Below are positions 10,301-20,904 of a stretch of 64,000 nucleotides of DNA, piece by piece (within the stretch, counting starts at the first letter, position 1; every line of letters starts with the position of its first letter). A program made the translations under genes and the position numbers. The stretch is taken from the NCBI RefSeq assembly GCF_036898095.1, contig NC_090746.1:112826198-112890197 (forward strand), written 5' to 3'. The DNA comes from Palaemon carinicauda. Taxonomy: Eukaryota > Arthropoda > Malacostraca > Decapoda > Palaemonidae. The notes beneath the pieces were generated by a model that was not told the DNA's origin, searched no databases, and saw only the letters and a program-made list of their open reading frames with translations.

Positions 10301-12722
10301 CACCATTGATAACATAAAACATATTAAACAATCCCACCAACCATTCCAGCAGTCACACCCCCTTCCTTTAACATCTCTGCCCTCATACCATCCATACCAC
10401 GTGCTTTTCCTGCTCGTTTCCTCTAGTGCTCTCTTCCAATCTCTCTCTCATTCTCATCTCCCGTCACTGGCACCTCAACACCTGCAACAGCAATTGTATC
10501 TCTCTCCCTATCACCCTCACATTCAGCAACCTGGGAAATTGTTGGAACGTATTTCTTTTATCCAATCAGAATTCAATAATTACAGAATTCAAACATGATA
10601 ATCTATTGGGACATCAAGGAAAGTGCGGCGGTGCTAGTTCTTAGCAGACCCAAAGTGATGGTAACATGTCTCCGAGAGAGAACTAGTCCGTCCTTTTTAC
10701 AAGAGTGATTTGTTTGATGGTATGAAAAATTTCAAATTCTTGGTGACTTTTACAGCCATTGTACAATATTTTAATGGTGAAATTGCAACAAAATGCATGT
10801 CTTTACAATGATCTAAACTTACATATAATTGAATGTTTTGCACAAAATATTCCTCAAAACATGAAAGGTACCATGTGATTCCTCGTCTACTCAACTATGT
10901 ACTCCCCAACCAAGTCCTGTTCACCACAAAAAAATAGTTGCCGTCCAGTGGAATGAAGAATGTGATGCGCCTAGTCGGTTTCGACTTCTAATATGATAAG
11001 TATAACTATAATTTTTTGTTAATATCGAACTCGGTGATTTAAATAAATAAATTAACATAGTACTCGCCTATGCAGCTGACGTGCCTAGCACATCCCTGTA
11101 CCACTTGCCAGAACATAGAAGCAGTGAAATATTTAACTGTGAGCAAAGCAAACCACTGCCAAGCAAAAGCCAGTGATTGATTAAATAGTATTAATTCAGC
11201 AGACCAATTAACAGGTAAATAGCAAAATTAGGTGAAGATTTTGCAATTTGATAGCCATAGTAACAAGACTAAAAATGGGAAGGAAACTCCCATTTTCTAT
11301 ACATGCAGGCCGCCTGGCCCATTAACATACACAAAGGCCCCATAACGTCGTTCAGCACATTCTAAAACCTCTGAATGGATAAAAATTTATATAAAAACAG
11401 CAACGACATAAACAAAGGTCCAAAAACATTGTTCAGCACATTCTAAATGCTCTGAAAGAATAAAGATTTTTTATATACAAACAAAATTTCCCTTCGAAAA
11501 TGAATTATCCCAAGAGTTGATCTTGTGTGCAGAATATCAAACCTTTGCAAAACAACGGACAGGACCTCAGTGCATAAAAACACCACCTAATTTTAATTTG
11601 CCCTTCTAACCTACAAGTCGTGTCCGTAGCTACTTACTTAATGGAGGGGGGGGTAACACCCATTTGCAACACCCCTTTAGCCTACAGTATTCTTAACAAC
11701 TGTTAAAAATGAGGGAGTTATGTTGCATGGCCGTCATCATACATACACCGCCAGAATTTTAAACAACACAAAAGGGATCTCAATGACCTGGCCATCCTTA
11801 GACCTATGTGGAGAAAGGGCCTGGGCACTGATCCTATGCATATATGGTCTGTCTATAGGAACGTGTCCTATTCCTTGCCTCTATTCAAGATCGACCTTTA
11901 AACCATAAGAATATCAGACATGGCCAATAATACTACATATACATTGCATTTTAACAAGCTACAATAAAGCCCAAAACCATACTAGTAGAAAATGCGGTAA
12001 ATTTGTATTGTATTACAGGGTGTGATTTCGAACAGAAAATATATGATTTCCTATAGTAAATAACGTGATTCAAGAGAGTAATTTTTTTCTATAGAAAAAG
12101 TAGTTGTTTTCCTAGGTTACATTGCCCTGTAATATACTACAATGAAACCGAAAATGCACCATTAAATTGTTATAATTATGAGTCATTCAATACGAGCCCA
12201 ACCAATAGCCAATCCGATTAACCTTTAACAAATTTTGGGCGTATCACGTTTTATGACATTATTAAGATTTACAATTAACCTGAGCATTTTAAGGTAAATG
12301 TAAAATAACAAATAACAGATAAAGGCGTCTATCGTAAGAGATCATATCCAAAAAGCATGAGTCATCCATCATTTCATCGATTTTATTAATGAGTACGTCC
12401 GAATATCTTCAATCATTCATACATATTTAAATAATTTAGATTGTTTCTCACATAGAAATGTTTATCAAATGAACAAACTATCTTCCCTTAGCGTGCATAT
12501 CTCTAAAAATAAAATCATGTGTCAAGATACCGAATGCGGCAACCATGCGAGCGGCTAACGCCTTCTCGAGATCACCCAAAGCTAACGATATTTTCAATGA
12601 AACAGGGCAAAATATCAATGGCATTGGGTTAATTACTGGTCAAATTATAAGTTCTCTCTTACCCGAGCTCCATCTTTGAGCATAGACGAAACGCCCATAG
12701 ATTTAGGAACGTGTAGAGCCAT
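2218..12722 (-). CDS. CCT8: T-complex protein 1 subunit theta (CCT8), complete, 9 coding exons
   Basis: CCT8 is one of eight paralogous ATPase subunits of the cytosolic TRiC/CCT chaperonin, which folds actin, tubulin and other clients. Exons on the minus strand are 12722-12663, 8650-8480, 8272-8027, 7635-7456, 7164-6985, 6601-6348, 4466-4346, 3151-3014 and 2508-2218. They join in frame (all introns phase 0 except intron 6, phase 2) to 546 residues, close to the roughly 548 usual for this subunit. Visible group II chaperonin features are TAYGPQGRNKM, KLFVTNDAATI, the nucleotide-binding GDGTN, KAKVAVYSCPFD, NKYNIMAVRITSKWDLRRLC, RGSTDNLMDD, and the C-terminal VDQIIMAK followed by an acidic DPDDD tail. 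The start ATG begins MALHVPKSMG, matching family N-termini. All junctions are GT-AG except the intron 3 donor, which is GC. No lesion is seen, so it should be functional. Confidence 0.96.
2552..2746. mobile_element. foldback MITE in CCT8 intron 8
   Basis: The element is almost entirely two arms of an inverted repeat (about 2554-2640 and 2660-2744) around a short loop. The ends read TAGTC...GACTA and are flanked by TA, suggesting a TA target duplication as in Tc1/mariner-like MITEs. The arms carry a GC-rich block (gctcggaaaagtttcctg). A second copy lies at 29087-29335. There is no coding capacity. Confidence 0.75.
3014..3151 (-). CDS. CCT8: CCT8 exon 8
   Basis: It encodes 46 residues (DGKCVPGAGSTEVELSR... 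to ...LRVFPK) that re-enter the equatorial domain. This exon has no entry as a long open frame on its own. It is supported by cag/GAT and AAA/gtaagg splice sites and by family similarity. The usual PGGGATE loop reads PGAGSTE here. Confidence 0.93.
3193..3390 (-). repeat. interspersed repeat with (ATAC)n tail, copy 2, in CCT8 intron 7
   Basis: This is the reverse complement of the repeat at 1165-1370, with high similarity over about 190 bp, including the 'acttcccccaattttgggg' end and the (TACA)n tail. Confidence 0.65.
3391..4345. other. rest of CCT8 intron 7
   Basis: AT-rich intron sequence. A short direct duplication, 'aagaaacaagtaactgcaac', occurs at about 4228 and 4271. I see nothing else. 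Confidence 0.5.
4346..4466 (-). CDS. CCT8: CCT8 exon 7
   Basis: It encodes about 40 residues including ATIVIRGSTDNLMDDVERAVDDA, the return from the apical through the intermediate domain. It enters in phase 2 and leaves in phase 0 with AGG/gtaagg. Confidence 0.94.
4467..5887. other. CCT8 intron 6, non-repeat part, with a (GA)n microsatellite
   Basis: AT-rich intron with an uninterrupted (GA)33 run at about 5073-5138. No gene-like signal is seen. Open frames through the GA run are low-complexity artefacts. Confidence 0.6.
5888..6305 (-). mobile_element. LINE family 1 3' end inserted in CCT8 intron 6
   Basis: Read on the minus strand, the fragment starts within the reverse transcriptase C-terminus (SQAFSIMRLNTTQYSRSFIP, then LWNNLPNRVVESVEL) and runs through the family 3' UTR to a (TAA)n tail at 5888-5905. 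Its broken 5' edge lies about 40 nt downstream of the exon 6 donor. The frame is open to its stop at 6127, but the copy is severely 5'-truncated. Confidence 0.8.
6348..6601 (-). CDS. CCT8: CCT8 exon 6, apical domain
   Basis: It encodes VKMLSDAGVTVVVAGGKFGDLAQ... through LRRLCRTVGATILP to GDTPVTIF, the apical (substrate-binding) domain. It ends in phase 2 at CAG/gtgagt. Confidence 0.95.
6985..7164 (-). CDS. CCT8: CCT8 exon 5
   Basis: 60 codons: GMVFRRTAEGTVTSKEKAKV... to ...SRGEENRMEED. It spans the intermediate-to-apical transition, including AVYSCPFD and TETKGTVLI. Confidence 0.95.
7216..7347. repeat. A47 plus (GA)n microsatellite in CCT8 intron 4
   Basis: An uninterrupted run of about 47 A passes into GAAAGA and then (GA)n. 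On the coding (minus) strand this is a (CT)n-T47 pyrimidine tract ending about 50 nt before the exon 5 acceptor, inside an intron of only 291 bp. Confidence 0.95.
7456..7635 (-). CDS. CCT8: CCT8 exon 4
   Basis: 60 codons: VTKVLRTAIMSKQYGNEDFL... to ...CKILGSGIHKSEVVQ. The SKQYGNE and NVDNVRICKILG blocks are highly conserved in CCT theta. Confidence 0.95.
8027..8272 (-). CDS. CCT8: CCT8 exon 3, nucleotide-binding part; GC donor
   Basis: 82 codons from VEHPAAKLMVLASQMQEQE through the GDGTN ATP-binding motif to DTRDLTQ. The exon ends ...CTCAG before gcaagt, which fits the stringent GC-AG intron donor consensus. No nearby GT would keep the frame and the family sequence. Confidence 0.93.
8480..8650 (-). 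CDS. CCT8: CCT8 exon 2, equatorial domain
   Basis: 57 codons beginning LFSGLDEAVFRNIAACKEF and containing TAYGPQGRNKMVINH and VTNDAATIIRELE, the N-terminal equatorial ATPase segment. Confidence 0.95.
8651..9659. other. CCT8 intron 1, 3' part
   Basis: AT-rich. I see no gene or recognisable repeat. Confidence 0.4.
9660..10600 (-). mobile_element. decayed RTE-like LINE reverse transcriptase in CCT8 intron 1
   Basis: The minus strand encodes GLRQGCVMLPWWFNLFVDEAV at about 9820-9870. This is the palm-domain segment (usually RQGCxLSPxLFNLFxD) of RTE/BovB-like reverse transcriptases, followed by diverged sequence. Upstream (10000-10560) the minus strand is pyrimidine-poor coding-like remnant with stops. 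Boundaries are approximate, and no complete domain remains. Confidence 0.55.
10601..12662. other. CCT8 intron 1, 5' part
   Basis: Mostly unique AT-rich sequence. About 12060-12150 matches, inverted, the stretch at 33573-33650 ('cctaggttacattgccctgt'), a short interspersed repeat of unknown class. Nothing else is recognised. Confidence 0.45.
12663..12722 (-). CDS. CCT8: CCT8 exon 1 (start codon)
   Basis: 20 codons, MALHVPKSMGVSSMLKDGAR, with donor CGG/gtaaga. The family N-terminus fixes the start. The sequence before the ATG (ttctgtca-like minus-strand context, cagaaATGG) is an acceptable initiation context. Confidence 0.93.
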
Positions 12723-13890
12723 TTCTGTCAGTTGTTTTGGTGGAGTGTGGCTGAAAGAACAATGAAAGGAGGTGAAGCTAGGACGGTGAATGTAGAGTGC
12801 TTGCTCGTCGTTGTACACACTTCTAAGTTTACTAAGAAACCGGCAGATTTTCATGAAACTATTAATTCTAAGCATACAAATATCATAAATATCGAATATA
12901 AAAGTAAATTACATTACATTTCATCCTTGAATATTTTATTTTATCTTTAAAAACTAACGTTCACTATATGCACGACAACAATGCCTTCTATAGACGATGA
13001 TACCTTTTTAAGTTATTTCCAGAACAACTTTATTTCTTAAATGCCACTTCAAGAAACACACCATTTATACATATATTTTATAGATTCTGTGCTGAGCTTT
13101 ATTTAATTGAAGGAAGTACGAATGGATTATTTTCAAAAACTGTATCAATCAGCAGTCTTTATCAAAAGCAATTTTCCAGAAAGCAATTCGACAAGGCACG
13201 TTCCTTTTGCGTATTAATCATATGTACATTTTTCAATATTGAATGATTTGCTCAAATGCATGTTATTTTAAATTTATTTTAGTAAATCTGTATCTCCTTC
13301 TGTAACGTAATAATCACATAATATCAAACTATTTTAATAGAATTACGCAGATATGTTTTTAGAAAAAAGACCCAATAAAATCGAAGAGGATTTTTTAGCT
13401 TACCTACGGTAGAAGTTTAACGAGAGATCACGATACCAGTATTTTCTCGAATATTCTTTAGCGTGAATAATCCATTATTAAGAGAATTCAACTCATTTCT
13501 TGCCTATAATAAGTATTCATAGATAAAATAACATTAGTTTCCGAAAATACATTTTGTTTCCTGCATCAAAATTCGAATAAGTAAGAAAATCGATATCAAT
13601 AGTGCCGGCAGGATTGACCTCCAAAACGAATAGGCATTGCATATTATATAAGATATCTCAGATTCTTAAAGGTAGCCATCACAAAATATTAAAAAATGAC
13701 AACATTTTTGCAGTTCATTACTTAGTACTTATTACTACTTTCTACTGCATTTTTTCATAATCATTTTCACCATTTTCTCTTCTTTAATTTGCCTTCCCAA
13801 TATGAATAAAAGTATAAAAGTAAATGCAAATTCTCATACAGAGATGGTTATCTTAAGAATAGACCTACTTCTTTATTAACATCATCATCG
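12723..13890. other. intergenic AT-rich DNA upstream of CCT8
   Basis: It should hold the CCT8 promoter and 5' UTR, but I cannot point to a core promoter element. I see no other gene. Short open frames have no known motif. Confidence 0.4.
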
Positions 13891-13908
13891 TTATTATTAT
13901 TATTATTA

Positions 13909-13994
<86 letters not shown>
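13891..13994. repeat. (TTA)n microsatellite
   Basis: About 33 near-perfect TTA units that directly abut the LINE family 1 tail beginning 'gctaagctacaaccctgg'. Confidence 0.95.
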
Positions 13995-14610
13995 TGCTAA
14001 GCTACAACCCTGGTTGGAAAAGCAGGATGCTTTGAGCCCAGGGGCCCCACAGGGAAAATAGCCCTCTGAGGAAAGGAAACGAGGAAAAGAAATAAGAACA
14101 GTAACAATATTAAAATAGATAATTCCTATATGAACTATGAAAACTTTAACAAACCAAAAGGAAAATAAATTAGATAGAATAGCGTGCCCGAGTGTACCCT
14201 CAAGCAAGAGGAAGATAAATTAGATAGAATAGTGTACCCTCAAGCTAAGCTACAACCCTGGTTGGAAAAGCAGGATGCTATAAGGCCAGGGGCCCCAACA
14301 GGGAAAATAGCCCCCTGAGGAAAGGAAACAAGGGAAAAAATAAGAACAGTAACAACATTAAAATAAATAATTCCTATATGAACTATGAAAACTTTAACAA
14401 ACCAAAAGGAAGATAAATGAGATAGAAGAGTGTGCCCGAGTGTACCTTCAAGCAAGAGAACTCTAATAACCCAAAACAGTGGAAGACCATGGTACAGAGG
14501 CTGTCCCTCTCCCAGAAGAGCTGCTTACCATAGCTAAAGAGTCTCTTTTACCCTTACCAAGAGGAAAGTACCCACTGAACAATTAAAGTGCAGTAGTTAA
14601 CCCCCTTAGT
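13995..14610 (-). mobile_element. two stacked LINE family 1 3' tails
   Basis: The tail phrase 'gctacaaccctggttgg' appears at about 13999 and again at about 14250. Each is followed by the same 'cagggaaaatagcc...ctgaggaaaggaaa' and 'gtgcccgagtgtacc' blocks. The first copy is cut short at about 14245 and the second runs to about 14600, so this is either a partial tandem duplication or two insertions. Confidence 0.7.
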
Positions 14611-15025
14611 GAAGAAGGCTGAAGAATTGTTTGGTAATTTCAGTGTTGTTAGGTGTATGAGGACAGAGAAGAATCTGTAAAGAATATGCCAGACTATTCG
14701 GTGCATGTGTAAGCAAAAGGAAATTGAACCGTAACTAGAGAGAAGAATCCAATTTAGTACTAATTAGCCTGTCAAAGGACCCCATAACTCTCTAGTAGAT
14801 ATAAAATGTCTTGGAGGCTTTTTATTCTATAAAACATGTTATTCCTTGTTTCATTATTAAGATTCCACCATCATAACTAGAACTGTATTTCATATGACAT
14901 ACATCTTAGAATGTTAAAAAGAATAAGGTAAATGGATCTGCAAATGTGGCAGTTTAATTGGTGTTTAGCTACACTTTAGAATAAAATCACTTTGTATAGT
15001 TTGTTTCTCTGCCTATATTGTAAAG

Positions 15026-15028
<3 letters not shown>
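14611..15028. other. no gene seen
   Basis: AT-rich sequence, possibly a further LINE remnant ('cccataactctctag'). Confidence 0.35.
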
Positions 15029-15590
<562 letters not shown>

Positions 15591-15618
15591 CCTGAGTATC
15601 AGTGGGCCTATATGATAT

Positions 15619-15650
15619 ATTATTATTATTATTATTATTATTATAATAAC

Positions 15651-15719
<69 letters not shown>

Positions 15720-15890
15720 CAACGCTACAACCATAGTTGGAAAAGTAAGATGCTATAAGCCCAAGGGCTCCATCAGGAAAAAATAGCCCAGAGAGGAAAG
15801 GAAATAAATGAACTATATGGGAAGTAATGAACAATTAAAATAGAATAGCATAAGACACTTATTGTCAATTTCAATGCCAACAAATGGTTT
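15619..15890 (-). mobile_element. (TTA)n plus LINE family 1 tail
   Basis: (TTA)n spans 15619-15720 and the tail phrase 'cgctacaaccatagttgg' follows at once. The body continues through 'cagagaggaaaggaaataaatg' to about 15880. Confidence 0.7.
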
Positions 15891-15902
15891 ATTTACAAGA
15901 CT

Positions 15903-16265
15903 ATTATTATTATTATTATTATTACATGTTAAGCTACAACCCTAATTGGAAAAGCAGGATGCTCTAAGCCCAGTGAGGAAAGGAAACAAGAAGATTGAAA
16001 TATTTTAAGAACAGTAACAACATTTAAATAAATATTTCCTATTTAAACTATAAAGACTTTAAAAAAACAAGAGGAAGGGAAATATAAAAGATTAGTGTGC
16101 CCGAGTGTACCCTCAAGCAAGGGAACTCTACCCCAAGACATTGGAAGACCATGGTACAGAGGCTATGGCACTATCCAAAACAAGAGAACAATGGTTTGGT
16201 TTTGGAGCGTCAGCTGCTGGCCATAGCTAAAGAGTAGCCAGAAATGGAGATACAGAATGCATAAG
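15903..16265 (-). mobile_element. short (ATT)n plus LINE family 1 tail
   Basis: The tail starts 'gttaagctacaaccctaatt'. It shares 'gtgcccgagtgtaccctcaag' and 'ccatggtacagaggct' with the copies near 14430-14500. Confidence 0.7.
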
Positions 16266-16438
16266 TGAAGCTATTATTAAGTAAAATGAAAAAGGGTAAA
16301 GCTCACAGATATATTTAATGTGTATACAATATATACAACAACAATAAATTCAGGCGATTTGAGTCCACTGCAGGAAAAAGGGGTCAAACGTGTCCTTAGT
16401 CATGTAAATGTGTGCATAAATGTATGTATGTATGCATG

Positions 16439-16916
16439 TATTGGCGTGCTACTGTTATAAGCACACATTGAGTAAGTGTTGTTTCAGATGTATGAAAATG
16501 GATTAACTGAATACATCTTAATAGTTTTTAAGTATTTATTCTATAAAAACAACAGAGTTAAACATCTCCATCACTGGAGGAAGCTGGGTTGGTCCAGATG
16601 ACCAATTCTGGTGAAGTATAGATATGAACTGACTAAATTATCGATATCACAGATATCGTATGCTTAGTTTACTTTAGACACGTCACAAACTCGGAAGACA
16701 CCTGCATCCGGTGACGTCACAAACTTTCACACGCTGAGACAATGTGTTGATGTTTAAGAAGAATGTCAATTTGCCGAGGTTTGCATAGGTTTGCATTGTA
16801 TGTCCTGTTTACGATTTGAATGACTACAGCAAATCCCAGGGTTAGCTCCTCCAACCAACATGACATATTACGTCATTTGTTTTAAACATGTAATATTAAC
16901 TATTCTAATCATTACA
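16439..16916 (-). repeat. 3' LTR of the Gypsy element
   Basis: 478 bp. In element orientation it begins TGTAATGATT and ends CGCCAATA. It pairs with 26493-26970, with three substitutions seen. Confidence 0.95.
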
Positions 16917-17343
16917 TTAGCTCGGCCAGCTATCTCAATTTTTTTTTACAAAAATTTAACAACAAGCCAAAACATGGTTATTAGATGTGACTGGACATAC
17001 GTATTATTCTTTGTTTAACTTTAGCCATAATCAACCGAGGACGAATGTCCAAATAGGCACATTAAAAAATAATAACAATAATGCATACAAAAAAGATATT
17101 ACCAAAGCAAAAAGAAAAATGCATGATAAAACCAAGATCATATATATGGTACATTGCTAGCAAATGATCATATGGTACCAAAAAAAAACTTCTGACTTAC
17201 ATATAATTCGGTAACTTGATAAAGAATAATTGTTACCTTTGTCAGAAACAAAATACTCAATTTTTAGTGCACAAACACGAATTCCTGGTACGTACACGTA
17301 CCACGGTTTCGTACATATATATATATATATATATTTATATATA
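16917..17343. other. 3' untranslated part of the Gypsy element
   Basis: AT-rich with no gene. The purine-rich tract expected next to the 3' LTR is not obvious on the minus strand. Confidence 0.4.
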
Positions 17344-18973
17344 GGGCTGATATATTTTATTAGATGCCCATAGATTCTGTTATATATTTTATTACCTCCG
17401 CCAGGAGGTTATGTTTTCGGTTCGGTTTGTTTGTTTGTTTGTTTGTTTGTTTGTTTGTTTCTCTGTTTGTCTGTCTGTCTGTGGACAACGTAGAGGCCAC
17501 ATTTCTACACGGAATCACTTCAAACTTGGCCAAGTAGTTCCCCAATGTGTATGGAAGAACTGATTAAATTTTGGTCAAGGTCACCCCAAGGTCAAGGTCA
17601 CAGGGGTCACTGGTGTCACTATGACATAAGTGGCCATATCAAGAGACAGAAATAAAGCACTGACTTTTGCATAAGCCAACAGGGAAGTCCTAGTCCAGGC
17701 GCAACCCATGGGTGATGTTCAAATTTATAAAGGTCAAAGGTCAAGGTCATATTGGTGCATTATATCAATGTCATATTAAGTATCAGTGTCAAATGAACAA
17801 AGATCACTTGAAGGTCAAAAGTCAAGCAGGTCACTTGAAGGTCAAGGTCACGTGAAGGTCAAGGTCACGTGAAGGTCAAGGTCACCTGAAGGTCAAGGTC
17901 ACGTGAAGGTCAAGTACATTTGAAGATCAAGGTCACTTGAAGCCAAGGTCATGTGAAGGTCAAGGTCACGTGAAGGTCAAGGTCACTTGAAGGTCACGTG
18001 AAGGTCAAGGTCATGTGAAGGTCGAAGTCACATCAATTCATGATTCTAGGACATATGGCGCTCTAGGTCACCTTGGCGGAGGTATGTCCTCTACGAGGAC
18101 CATGTCCGCGTTCAGGACTTGCTCACTTGTTTTATTTTTTTTTCTCTTTTCTTTTTTAACATTCCGGCTTATATATTTTTATTAGATGCCGAGAGAAAAA
18201 TGATTTATATCCTTTTTTATTTTATTTTATTTTATTTTTTTTTTTTAAATGTTGTTTTAAATGTATTTTTACCTCCGCCAGGAGGTTATGTTTTCGGTTC
18301 GGTTTGTTTGTTTGTTTGTTTGTTTCTCTGTTTGTCTGTCTGTCTGTGGACAACGTAGAGGCCACATTTCTACACGGAATCACTTCAAACTTGGCCAAGT
18401 AGTTCCCCAATGTGTATGGAAGAACTGATTAAATTTTGGTCAAGGTCACCCCAAGGTCAAGGTCACAGGGGTCACTGGTGTCACTATGACATAAGTGGCC
18501 ATATCAAGAGACAGAAATAAAGCACTGACTTTTGCATAAGCCAACAGGGAAGTCCTAGTCCAGGCGCAACCCATGGGTGATGTTCAAATTTATAAAGGTC
18601 AAAGGTCAAGGTCATATTGGTGCATTATATCAATGTCATATTAAGTATCAGTGGCAAATGAACAAAGATCACTTGAAGGTCAAAAGTCAAGCAGGTCACT
18701 TGAAGGTCAAGGTCACGTGAAGGTCAAGGTCACGTGAAGGTCAAGGTCACCTGAAGGTCAAGGTCACGTGAAGGTCAAGTACATTTGAAGATCAAGGTCA
18801 CTTGAAGCCAAGGTCATGTGAAGGTCAAGGTCACGTGAAGGTCAAGGTCACTTGAAGGTCACGTGAAGGTCAAGGTCATGTGAAGGTCAAAGTCACATTA
18901 AGGTCAAGGTCACCTTGGCGGAGGTATGTCCTCTACGAGGACCATGTCCGCGTTCAGGACTTGCTCACTTGTT
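17344..18973. repeat. tandem duplication of an ACCTCCGCC-TGGCGGAGGT element packed with AAGGTCA motifs
   Basis: There are two near-identical units (about 17344-18135 and 18168-18973). Each begins near 'acctccgccaggaggtt' and ends 'ccttggcggaggt...ttgctcacttgtt', so the ends are inverted relative to each other. Inside are (TTTG)n, (TCTG)n and a minisatellite of 'aaggtcaaggtcacgtg'-type units, with about 25 AAGGTCA per unit by eye. Repeats with the ACCTCCGCC...GGCGGAGGT ends occur in many aquatic animals (remembered, not checked). The block lies between env and the 3' LTR, so it probably inserted into the element or was carried by it. Confidence 0.8.
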
Positions 18974-19084
18974 AACAATGCAAATGTAGAAAATTTCTTT
19001 AATTACATATTACTAGCGTACTAATCAGCTTTTCATACAAACATCTTCCCGACAAATTACTCCCTTAGCGAATGAGGTGGCCAC

Positions 19085-20788
19085 TCAAACGGCTTTGAAC
19101 TGAATCAGATAGGGCGTATTGTCGGGGCTAGGCAACTCATTCCTTTTTAGCTGCTTGCTGTGCCGTAACCTACGCCAAACAAGGATGTTCACGGCGATAA
19201 ATATCACCACCGTGATACACAAACCAGCCAGTAGTATGGGGTGAAGAATTTCCTTATAAGTCGGTGACAGGTGGTCCTTTTCGGTAAGTTTCATCAACCG
19301 CTTTGCCACATGTCCGTTGTACAGGAGAGGAAGTGCTGGCATTGTAGAGGTCCACGTGAAGTTCGCGAAGTAGGCTCGTTCTCTGATGATTGTCCGTAGA
19401 CCAGTCACCATGGAATTCGGGGAAGTCCCGACACAACCATCTGCTGCGACGAAGATATGTGTGAAGGACGTGGATCCGTCAGGGCATGATACATTGAAGC
19501 CGTCCTTGTCGTATCGTATCCACGAGCCATTATTCAGTCTGCAATTGAACTCATTATTGTCAAAGGGATAAAGCTTATCCAGACAATTTTCACTTGTATG
19601 GGAGAGAGCACCGTCTAGCACTATACCTAACTCGCATGAATCCATTAAGTTTTTATGGAATTCAAATGAGTCAGCTGTACATATTTTTCTATCCATTGCG
19701 TCTGAACAGTGAGTTAATTGATTTAAGTCTTTAATGACCGTATATGTTTCCTTGTCTGGGGAAATCAATACGTGTCCTGTCAAACTGGATATTACTGGAT
19801 TTGAGTGATTCGTCATGAAAGTCGGAAATGGTGATATCCTGTAAGATTGCCAGGCATCAGAAGAATCAAAGGGAATTGTAATCCTAATCTTGTTATTATC
19901 TACGTTTACTGTAATTAGGCTGTAATAAAATTCTAACCTATGTTCGTCTAACAAAGGAACATAGCCTAGTTTATCCCTTCCGTTCTTCAGAATTAATTTT
20001 AAGTAACTTATAGGCAACAAATGGGGCGACAATACACCTTTAGTTGCTAACGTGATAGCTTCTACACAATCCTTGGATTTCTCAATGAAATGTGTAATTC
20101 TGTTATGTATGTGATCTATCTTTGAATCATAATACGTTAATGTTGCCAACAAATCCTGTACTTCCATAATTTGAACGATATTATCTGAATGTTCATTTAA
20201 TAAATCCATAATTTTATTGATTGAAGCTAACTGATTCCTTAGTTCTGACATAATCAATTCATCTTTATGAGTCAAGAACTCAATTTTCTTATTTTGATTA
20301 CTAATTTTAAGACGATTGGAAATTCCTAAACCTAAACTTGCAACAGACCCAAAGATGCTTAATGCAGCATAAATAAACGGATTCCGTCTTTCTTTATGTT
20401 CGTGTCCTACAGTCCACATCAAAAGGTCATAAGCCAAAGATCCTGTCTCGTCAGTCTTATTTTTCAAGTCATCAGATAGCATCTCTGCAACTTTTAATGT
20501 TGATCCAAGCAAACTCTTTGTAGTCAAATGAAAATGTCTTCTATGCAACTCATCCAATGATGCAGAAAACCTTGAAATGGCGGTTCTTAAGCTAATGACA
20601 TCATTCTCTTGAAGAAAAATTGCTTGCATATTCACTTCTACAATTACGTTGGTTGCTGTAATAAAAATGTCTTCTTGTCTTTCAACTATATTGCCATATT
20701 TGAAATATATATTTTTAGTCTTAGAGCTCATCCCATACGAGAAAAATGTCTGAGCGAAGAATATCACTCCCAACAACAAAAAATTCAT
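19085..20788 (-). CDS. envelope-like glycoprotein of the Gypsy element (baculovirus F-like)
   Basis: An uninterrupted 567-codon frame. It has an N-terminal hydrophobic signal segment (residues about 1-18), a basic site KERR at 132-135 followed by a hydrophobic, Gly/Ala-rich segment (about 137-156) that fits a cleaved fusion-peptide region, a helical-looking stretch after it, several N-glycosylation sequons (for example NHS and NFT), and one membrane segment near the C-terminus (about 515-538) with a basic cytosolic tail. This layout matches the F-like envelope proteins of insect errantiviruses, class I-type membrane fusion proteins. It lies 117 bp downstream of the pol frame and would need a spliced message. 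No lesion is seen. Whether it is expressed is unknown. Confidence 0.85.
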   Translation of the reverse strand: MNFLLLGVIFFAQTFFSYGMSSKTKNIYFKYGNIVERQEDIFITATNVIVEVNMQAIFLQENDVISLRTAISRFSASLDELHRRHFHLTTKSLLGSTLKVAEMLSDDLKNKTDETGSLAYDLLMWTVGHEHKERRNPFIYAALSIFGSVASLGLGISNRLKISNQNKKIEFLTHKDELIMSELRNQLASINKIMDLLNEHSDNIVQIMEVQDLLATLTYYDSKIDHIHNRITHFIEKSKDCVEAITLATKGVLSPHLLPISYLKLILKNGRDKLGYVPLLDEHRLEFYYSLITVNVDNNKIRITIPFDSSDAWQSYRISPFPTFMTNHSNPVISSLTGHVLISPDKETYTVIKDLNQLTHCSDAMDRKICTADSFEFHKNLMDSCELGIVLDGALSHTSENCLDKLYPFDNNEFNCRLNNGSWIRYDKDGFNVSCPDGSTSFTHIFVAADGCVGTSPNSMVTGLRTIIRERAYFANFTWTSTMPALPLLYNGHVAKRLMKLTEKDHLSPTYKEILHPILLAGLCITVVIFIAVNILVWRRLRHSKQLKRNELPSPDNTPYLIQFKAV

Positions 20789-20904
20789 CTTGGAAACCTG
20801 TAACGAGAAAAAATATATGTAATTACTCCTGTATTAAAAAGAAAACTTTTAATCACATAAAACAGAATAAAATTTTCCCTCACTTCTTTTCCTCTCTTTT
20901 CTTT

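Noticed and set aside
10275..10644. 107- and 72-codon open frames in CCT8 intron 1
   Set aside because: Ser/Pro/His-rich frames opposite a decayed LINE; no motif, and antisense to a better explanation.
17560..18920. CRISPR-like array
   Set aside because: The AAGGTCA-type units are contiguous or separated by 4-bp variants with no unique spacers, in an animal genome.
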